The notes below the pieces were generated by a model. It saw only the letters and a program-made list of their open reading frames with translations, had not been told where the DNA came from and did no database searches. A program made the position numbers and the translations under genes. A stretch of DNA of 9,388 bases from contig JBBIRW010000013.1 of the NCBI GenBank assembly GCA_037441565.1, positions 1 to 9,388 of the forward strand, in the 5' to 3' direction. Source of the DNA: JBBIRW01 sp037441565 (GTDB lineage Bacteria > Desulfobacterota > JBBIRW01). Below, piece after piece: positions 6,874 through 9,388 of the stretch. Within the stretch, counting starts at the first letter, position 1. Each line of letters begins with the position of its first letter.

Positions 6874-7981
6874 AATTAATGTACTCCAAAAATTTATCCA
6901 CTACTATATCCCAGCTAAAGTTTTCAACAATTCTCTTCCTGCTAAGTAAACCCATCTGTTGCCTCAAATTTTCATCTGTTAAAAGAGTTTTAATTTTATC
7001 AGATAAAGCTTTATCATCAGAAGGGGGGACTAAAAAACCAGCATCTCCTACAACTTCAGGGATTCCTCCTACGTTTGTGCAAACAACAGGAACAGCACAT
7101 GACATAGCTTCAGCAATTGAAATTCCAAAAGTTTCATGCGCAATACTCGGAAAGACAGCCACATCAGAAATAGAATAGAAACTCGGAAGATTCTCATTAT
7201 CAACTCTTCCTAAAAACATAACATAATTGTCAATATTTAGATTTTTTGATAAGATTTGAAGCTCTCTTCGATATTCTCCATCTCCTATTATTAGATATTT
7301 TATATTAATAAATCCATTGTTTATTAGATTTGAAATAGCTTTTATTGCATACTGCACACCTTTCAACCCAACAAGTCTACAAACTGTTATTATAACCTTT
7401 TCATCCCTAAGGCTAAGCTTTTTTTTGAGATTTAAATCGGGCTCAAGTGGACTAAACTTTTTAACATCAACTCCATTTGGAAGTATTAATGGCTTGATAC
7501 CGCAATAACATTCTATCTGTAAAGCATTAAATTTGCTACAAGCGAAAAGATAATCCATTTTTTTTGCCATATACTTATATCCCGGAAAAAATTCTGTTCC
7601 TCCTGAGAAAAATATAAGCTTATTGGATTTGTTAAATTTCTTAATCAACATTGAAACTGGAAAATCATAAGGTTTAAAAATGCAGAAAAAGTCGTATTTT
7701 TCTTTGTTTTTTAAGATTGAGGGCAATGAATGAAAAGAAAAAGAAACCCTCTCCATAAATTTTCTAAGACGAGATCCAAGATAGGGAAATCTATTTCTTT
7801 CCCAGAAAGGATATCTAAATATTTCCATATTTTTTGGATGATCAATCTGAACAGGAGAATCTCCACATATAAAAGTGATCTCATATCCTTTCTCAGCAAG
7901 TCTCTTTGCTAATTCAAGACTAAAAGTTTCTATTCCTCCAATTTTGACTGTGGAAGTAAGATTATAAAAAGCTATCTTCAC
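6803..7981 (-). CDS. Glycosyltransferase family 4 (GT-B fold), intact
   Basis: A 392-residue GT4 glycosyltransferase that transfers a sugar from a nucleotide donor to a glycan or lipid-linked acceptor at the inner membrane. The N-terminal acceptor domain shows KIGGIETFSLELAKRL (13-28). LPNGVDVKKFSP (177-188) marks the hinge, and the donor domain contains CRLVGLKGVQYAI (201-213), IIGDGEYR and the EX7E motif ETFGISIAE (283-291), followed by AMSCAVPVVCTNVGGIPEVV. All key elements are present. The start is GTG 7981-7979, chosen because AAGGAG lies 8 bases upstream and homology begins at MKIAFYN. The last 20 residues (after YAQKG) run into the start of the next gene and look like a recent read-through tail rather than conserved sequence. 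The gene is AT-rich, unlike the por-mgl block, which suggests a different origin. Confidence 0.9.
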   Translation of the reverse strand: MKIAFYNLTSTVKIGGIETFSLELAKRLAEKGYEITFICGDSPVQIDHPKNMEIFRYPFWERNRFPYLGSRLRKFMERVSFSFHSLPSILKNKEKYDFFCIFKPYDFPVSMLIKKFNKSNKLIFFSGGTEFFPGYKYMAKKMDYLFACSKFNALQIECYCGIKPLILPNGVDVKKFSPLEPDLNLKKKLSLRDEKVIITVCRLVGLKGVQYAIKAISNLINNGFINIKYLIIGDGEYRRELQILSKNLNIDNYVMFLGRVDNENLPSFYSISDVAVFPSIAHETFGISIAEAMSCAVPVVCTNVGGIPEVVGDAGFLVPPSDDKALSDKIKTLLTDENLRQQMGLLSRKRIVENFSWDIVVDKFLEYINYAQKGVNVSSPCSSYSSTKRGCC

Positions 7982-7994
7982 GATATTGGCTCCT

Positions 7995-8117
7995 TTATGG
8001 TAAAAAACCTGCTTGTATCTTTATTGATTTCATATCTATATCAATTGCTTTATGCATTGGTCCTGTATCATTAGTTACAAGAATCTTTAGCGATATTCTA
8101 ACATAAATTATGCAAAT
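7995..8117 (-). pseudogene. Short remnant resembling a GT9 (heptosyltransferase-type) glycosyltransferase
   Basis: The minus-strand frame between a TGA at 8120-8118 and the TAA at 7997-7995 encodes about 40 residues without a start codon. It contains KILVTNDTGPMHKA. LVTNDTGPMH followed by x-A is the donor-site signature of GT9 ADP-heptose:LPS heptosyltransferases and relatives (usually TNDTGPMHIAAA). Sequence after MHKA does not follow the family, so only about 20 residues of genuine homology remain. Its position just upstream of two GT4 genes, on the same strand, fits a once larger LPS or polysaccharide cluster. An extended -10 box (TGTTAGAAT at 8103-8095) with a poor -35 (TTGAAT at 8121-8116, spacing 15) inside it could now drive the glycosyltransferase genes, but this is weak. 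Confidence 0.55.
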
Positions 8118-8228
8118 TCAAAAAGGTATAATTCTAAATGCTGCCACAGGAGAAATCTCTGTAAAACCATGTCCCTTAGTGACAGTGGAACTAAGATCAT
8201 CTCACTTGTAACTTGAATAAGTTTTATC
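8118..8228. other. Non-coding stretch with a perfect inverted repeat
   Basis: Together with 7982-8117 and the promoter below, this makes up the 327-base divergent gap between the glycosyltransferase cluster and the lipoprotein gene. I recognise no gene here. An ATG at 8110 opens a 33-codon + strand frame to TAA at about 8209 without a ribosome site or familiar sequence. The one structure I see is CTTAGT (8175-8180) and ACTAAG (8190-8195) around a 9-base spacer. There is no T-run, so it is not a terminator; an operator or a chance repeat are both possible. Confidence 0.3.
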
Positions 8229-8257
8229 TTGACAAGGAGTATATATTTTAATAATTT
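8229..8257 (+). promoter_or_regulatory. Consensus-like sigma70 promoter of the lipoprotein gene
   Basis: A perfect TTGACA (8229-8234) is followed after 17 bases by TAATTT (8252-8257), within a very AT-rich tract. Transcription would begin near 8264, leaving about 45 bases of leader before the ATG at 8309. The location and orientation fit the lipoprotein gene. Confidence 0.6.
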
Positions 8258-8291
8258 ATGGACATCATGAGACTTTGCCACTACTTAATGC

Positions 8292-8308
8292 ATTACAGGA
8301 GGTGTAAT
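8292..8308 (+). promoter_or_regulatory. Strong ribosome binding site framed by a short inverted repeat
   Basis: AGGAGGTG (8297-8304) is a near-perfect anti-16S match ending 4 bases before ATG 8309. It sits between ATTAC (8292-8296) and GTAAT (8304-8308), which are exact reverse complements. The core AGGAGGT would therefore form the 7-base loop of a 5-bp hairpin abutting the start codon. The stem is AT-rich and weak. Confidence 0.6.
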
Positions 8309-9388
8309 ATGAGGAAAACAGGATCACAGGAAAGAACCAATACGCTATCCCTTCTGCTCCTCTGTATCATTGCGCTTTTATTGGGTTGTAATGAAGGAGG
8401 TGGTGGGGGAGGAACTGGTGGGGGAGGAACTGGAACTTACTTACTCTACGGCGCAAGTGTGCATATTGTTGACCCCGCAAACCCTGCTTCACCCATCCAG
8501 GTTGAATCTGGAGATATAAATGACGCCAGCACATTAATTGTTTTAGGAAGTTACAACCCATCCACAAAAAGTTATACAGACCTTCATACACAGACTTTTT
8601 TCTATATAGTAGATGATGGAACAGGCAAGGGTGCTGTCAAAATGGTCTCAATGGTAAAAGGCTCTGGTACACCTACCCCTCAGCAGGTAAGCAACATAAC
8701 CGATGCATGTGAGATTGAAGCCAGTGATATTGATATGGTCAACAAAAAAATGTGGATGTTCATAAGTACTGCTGGAAGTGATGGAAACTGTAATACACCT
8801 GACGATGGGCTTAAATTGATCCACTCAGGAATGGGCAGTAGCGATTCACCTATGGACATGACAGGTAAATCTCTTATCACCTCATTTAGTGGAGGTCTTT
8901 CAAATCTTGCTATTTCCGGTTTTCTTATAATGGATGGTGGAAGTATAGAGAAGTGTGACACAAACCTTTCAAACTGTTCAACACTCAAATCAGGAGTAAA
9001 TTATGTCTTTAGGGTGGAAGCTAACCCAAATAATGGAAATGAGTATATATGTGTGGACAATAAACTTCATGTTTTTGATGGTTCCAATCTAAACCCTGTA
9101 GGTTCTATAGATTGTAGTAATCGGAATAAATATGCAAGTGACGGAACTGCTCTTTACTGGATTGATTCCTCAGGAGACATATACAGGCTTAACCATGGAG
9201 AAACTACTCTCTCACAAATCTATAACGGAGGTGATGCCAATGCTTTAGCTGCTGCCACTACTAATTATATAATCATATATTCCCCCTCATATAGTAGTTT
9301 CAAAGCTATTCCTAAAAGAGGTGGTTCTCCTGTAATTATTTCCTCAGCTGCATCTGAAATAGCTTTTGCTCAGGGAGATACCTTTTAT
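8309..9388 (+). CDS. Predicted lipoprotein with glycine-rich linker and beta-propeller-like body (3' end outside window)
   Basis: An open frame of 360 codons runs from ATG 8309 to the last base of the window without a stop. The N-terminus is a lipoprotein signal peptide: basic residues (MRKTGSQER), a hydrophobic core (LSLLLLCIIALLL) and the lipobox LLGC with the acylated Cys27. It is followed by a flexible linker, NEGGGGGGTGGGGTGT, encoded by a 15-base tandem repeat. The body is rich in Gly, Ser, Asn and Asp with alternating short strands (HIVDPANPASP; YASDGTALYWIDSSGDIYRL), like beta-propeller or TolB/DUF5050-type repeats. Six body cysteines occur as three close pairs (DAC/GNC, EKC/SNC, YIC/IDC), consistent with disulfides outside the cytoplasm. 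No catalytic motif is recognised and the function is unknown. A good promoter and ribosome site precede it. Confidence 0.88.
   Translation, partial: MRKTGSQERTNTLSLLLLCIIALLLGCNEGGGGGGTGGGGTGTYLLYGASVHIVDPANPASPIQVESGDINDASTLIVLGSYNPSTKSYTDLHTQTFFYIVDDGTGKGAVKMVSMVKGSGTPTPQQVSNITDACEIEASDIDMVNKKMWMFISTAGSDGNCNTPDDGLKLIHSGMGSSDSPMDMTGKSLITSFSGGLSNLAISGFLIMDGGSIEKCDTNLSNCSTLKSGVNYVFRVEANPNNGNEYICVDNKLHVFDGSNLNPVGSIDCSNRNKYASDGTALYWIDSSGDIYRLNHGETTLSQIYNGGDANALAAATTNYIIIYSPSYSSFKAIPKRGGSPVIISSAASEIAFAQGDTFY
8402..8431 (+). repeat. Two-copy 15-base tandem repeat in the lipoprotein linker
   Basis: GGTGGGGGAGGAACT occurs twice in exact tandem (8402-8416 and 8417-8431), followed by a partial GGAACT (8432-8437). 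The unit length is a multiple of three, so copy-number change would lengthen or shorten the glycine-threonine linker (GGGGT units) without breaking the frame. Confidence 0.9.

Noticed and set aside
8110..8211. A small + strand frame starting ATG 8110 (33 codons).
   Set aside because: There is no ribosome binding site, it overlaps the start of the glycosyltransferase remnant, and the sequence is unfamiliar.
8680..8988. A 102-codon minus-strand frame (and 8367-8591) within the lipoprotein gene.
   Set aside because: The + strand carries a 360-codon open frame with signal peptide, promoter and ribosome site; these are shadows.

Overview
The window reads as a bacterial chromosome segment, most likely from an anaerobe with ferredoxin-based metabolism. 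The evidence is a four-subunit pyruvate:ferredoxin oxidoreductase next to a Myxococcus-type mglB/mglA pair, bacterial Shine-Dalgarno and sigma70-like signals, and a tRNA with an encoded CCA. Arg AGG and Ile ATA are frequent in the left half. Nitrospirota (Thermodesulfovibrio-like) or a Thermodesulfobacteriota/deltaproteobacterial lineage would fit, but this is inference; no rRNA or other taxonomic marker is present.

Left block (1-4423, + strand): the 3' end of recR is followed by four oxidoreductase genes in the order gamma, delta, alpha, beta (229-3314), then mglB (3331-3813) and mglA (3833-4423). The genes are tightly packed: gamma and delta overlap by ATGA, and the other gaps are 3 to 22 bases. 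The block looks like one transcription unit whose promoter lies before the window. It joins recombinational repair, oxidative decarboxylation of pyruvate to acetyl-CoA (or the reverse CO2-fixing reaction) and the Ras-like GTPase/GAP pair that sets cell polarity.

Middle (4424-5718): a tRNA-Asn(GUU) gene with its own promoter on the + strand, and a convergent Dph6-like ATP-binding protein (SGGKDS N-type ATP pyrophosphatase fold) on the - strand with its own promoter.

Surface-glycan block (5719 to about 8117, - strand): visibly AT-rich. It holds two GT4-type glycosyltransferases that overlap by 71 bases and were probably transcribed together. The downstream one is broken by two compensating single-base indels just after its EX7E motif. 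Upstream of the intact one lies a short remnant that reads like the donor-site motif of a GT9 heptosyltransferase. The block looks like a decaying or rearranged piece of a polysaccharide or LPS cluster, possibly acquired.

Right end (8118-9388, + strand): a short regulatory stretch with a consensus TTGACA promoter and a strong ribosome binding site precedes a large lipoprotein gene that runs off the window. It has a lipobox, a glycine-rich linker built from a 15-base tandem repeat, and a beta-propeller-like body with six cysteines in three close pairs. No CRISPR array, complete mobile element or phage gene is visible.
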